A program made the position numbers and the translations under genes. Shown one piece after another: positions 63,361 to 64,000 of a DNA stretch of 64,000 nt. This stretch comes from Oligosphaera ethanolica. GTDB lineage: Bacteria; Verrucomicrobiota; Lentisphaeria; Oligosphaerales; Oligosphaeraceae. The notes under the pieces were generated by a model. That model was not told the origin of the DNA and did not search any database. It was given only the letters and a program-made list of their open reading frames with translations. The first letter of the stretch is position 1; every line of letters begins with the position of its first letter. The DNA lies in contig NZ_JAUSVL010000001.1 of assembly GCF_030814695.1 (NCBI RefSeq), positions 3,570,227 through 3,634,226 of the forward strand, given 5' to 3'.

Positions 63361-64000
63361 CAGACGACCTCCTTGGCGGGGGTGGGGCCGCTGTCGGCGC
63401 TTTTTTTGATGCGGAGGAAGTAAATGAGGGGGATGATCATGACCAGGGTGAGCACCGCCGCCAGCGCGCTGGCGGCCGGTAGATTGCGGTCCACGAAGGT
63501 CCGCTGGGCAATGACGTTGCCGATCATCTGTGAGCCGATGCCACCGACGACGTCGGGAATGACATAGCTGCCGATGCTGGGAATGAGCACCATCAGGCAG
63601 GCCGAGAGGAGGCCGTTGTAGATGCCGGGGATGAAGACGCTGAAGAAGGCGCGTAGGCGGCCGGCGCCGAGGTCCATGGCGGCTTCGATCAGCGAGAAGT
63701 CGAATTTTTCGGCGGCGGCGTAGAGGGGCAGGATGGCGAAGGGTAGTTCGGTGTAAACCATCACCAGCAGGACGGCCTCGGGGCGGTAGAGCAGCAGGGT
63801 GCCTGGCGAGGCCAGGTGGCAGAAGACCAGGATGCTCTTGAGGATGCCGTCGGGATGCAGCACGGCCTTCCAGGCGAAGATGCGGATGAGGAAGCTGGTC
63901 CAGAAGGGAATGATGGTGAGGAAGAGCACAAGATCGCGCTTCCAGGGTTTGCAGCGCGCGATGTAATAGGCGATGGGAATGGCTACAGCCAGGGTGATGG
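63360..64000 (-). CDS. potB: Polyamine-type ABC transporter permease, partial
   Basis: C-terminal 213 residues of a PotB-type permease; the 5' end lies beyond the window, since the frame stays open to 64000 and reads A-I-P-I-A-Y-Y-I-A-R before the internal M at 63929. The EAA loop E-A-A-M-D-L-G-A-G is present, and about five helices are seen. It is translated just before potC, with 1 bp overlap. The two permeases normally form a heterodimer in the importer. Confidence 0.85.
   Translation of the reverse strand, partial: ITLAVAIPIAYYIARCKPWKRDLVLFLTIIPFWTSFLIRIFAWKAVLHPDGILKSILVFCHLASPGTLLLYRPEAVLLVMVYTELPFAILPLYAAAEKFDFSLIEAAMDLGAGRLRAFFSVFIPGIYNGLLSACLMVLIPSIGSYVIPDVVGGIGSQMIGNVIAQRTFVDRNLPAASALAAVLTLVMIIPLIYFLRIKKSADSGPTPAKEVV

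Overview
The window looks like chromosomal DNA of a GC-rich Gram-negative bacterium of the PVC group, most likely a member of the Lentisphaerota or Verrucomicrobiota. The main reasons are the prepilin-like protein at 60032-60688, which has the [22 protein letters not shown] N-terminus and a C-terminal H-x9-DG motif that are typically abundant in that group, the PL26-like secreted polysaccharide lyase, and the dense dispersed intergenic repeats. The assignment is inferred from protein style; no rRNA or tRNA gene was recognised. Layout: (1) 0.5-11.1 kb is a tight three-gene operon: a PLD-nuclease/SNF2 helicase, a large Eco57I-type adenine methyltransferase, and a second diverged PLD/SNF2 helicase. 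It looks like an anti-phage or restriction-type system and is the best candidate for an under-described system here. (2) 11.2-13.8 kb is mutS2 (reverse strand) bracketed by an 81-bp element in inverted orientation. (3) 14.1-22.2 kb holds a sugar-phosphate isomerase, a 128-bp tandem array with a DnaA-box-like 9-mer in each unit, a DUF6498-like membrane protein, a long composite repeat tract and a reverse-strand cluster (DUF89, a possible nuclease-fold protein, YhcH-family, Gfo/Idh/MocA oxidoreductase, unknown protein). (4) 22.9-28.9 kb has ilvE, an ECF sigma factor with its putative anti-sigma factor, a secreted coiled-coil protein and an unusual single-chain tandem PilT ATPase. (5) 29-45 kb has four close copies of a putative esterase, spread by segmental duplication; one duplication truncated an alpha/beta hydrolase gene. 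Between the copies lies an envelope-modification block: an OmpR-type response regulator with its kinase, PAP2 phosphatase, PepSY-like protein, and a three-gene operon of YejM-like, LtaS-like and metallophosphoesterase proteins. (6) 45.3-51.3 kb has an HI0933-family flavoprotein with a repetitive tail and a 1306-residue PL26-like lyase. (7) 51.6-53.8 kb is a compact type II restriction-modification pair. (8) 54-64 kb is mostly housekeeping: PhnP-like MBL protein, TatD-family hydrolase, MoxR ATPase, MATE transporter, MurC, prepilin, EttA-like ABC-F protein and polyamine-type ABC permeases running off the end. How the genes work together: the two DNA-modification loci (0.5-11.1 and 51.6-53.8 kb) both look like defence against foreign DNA. 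The two-component system and the phosphatase/phosphotransferase genes next to it probably sense and remodel the cell envelope. The oxidoreductase, isomerase, YhcH and PL26 genes fit breakdown of complex plant or host glycans. Many intergenic gaps are filled with repeats rather than genes, and most long open frames on the strand opposite GC-rich genes are shadows.
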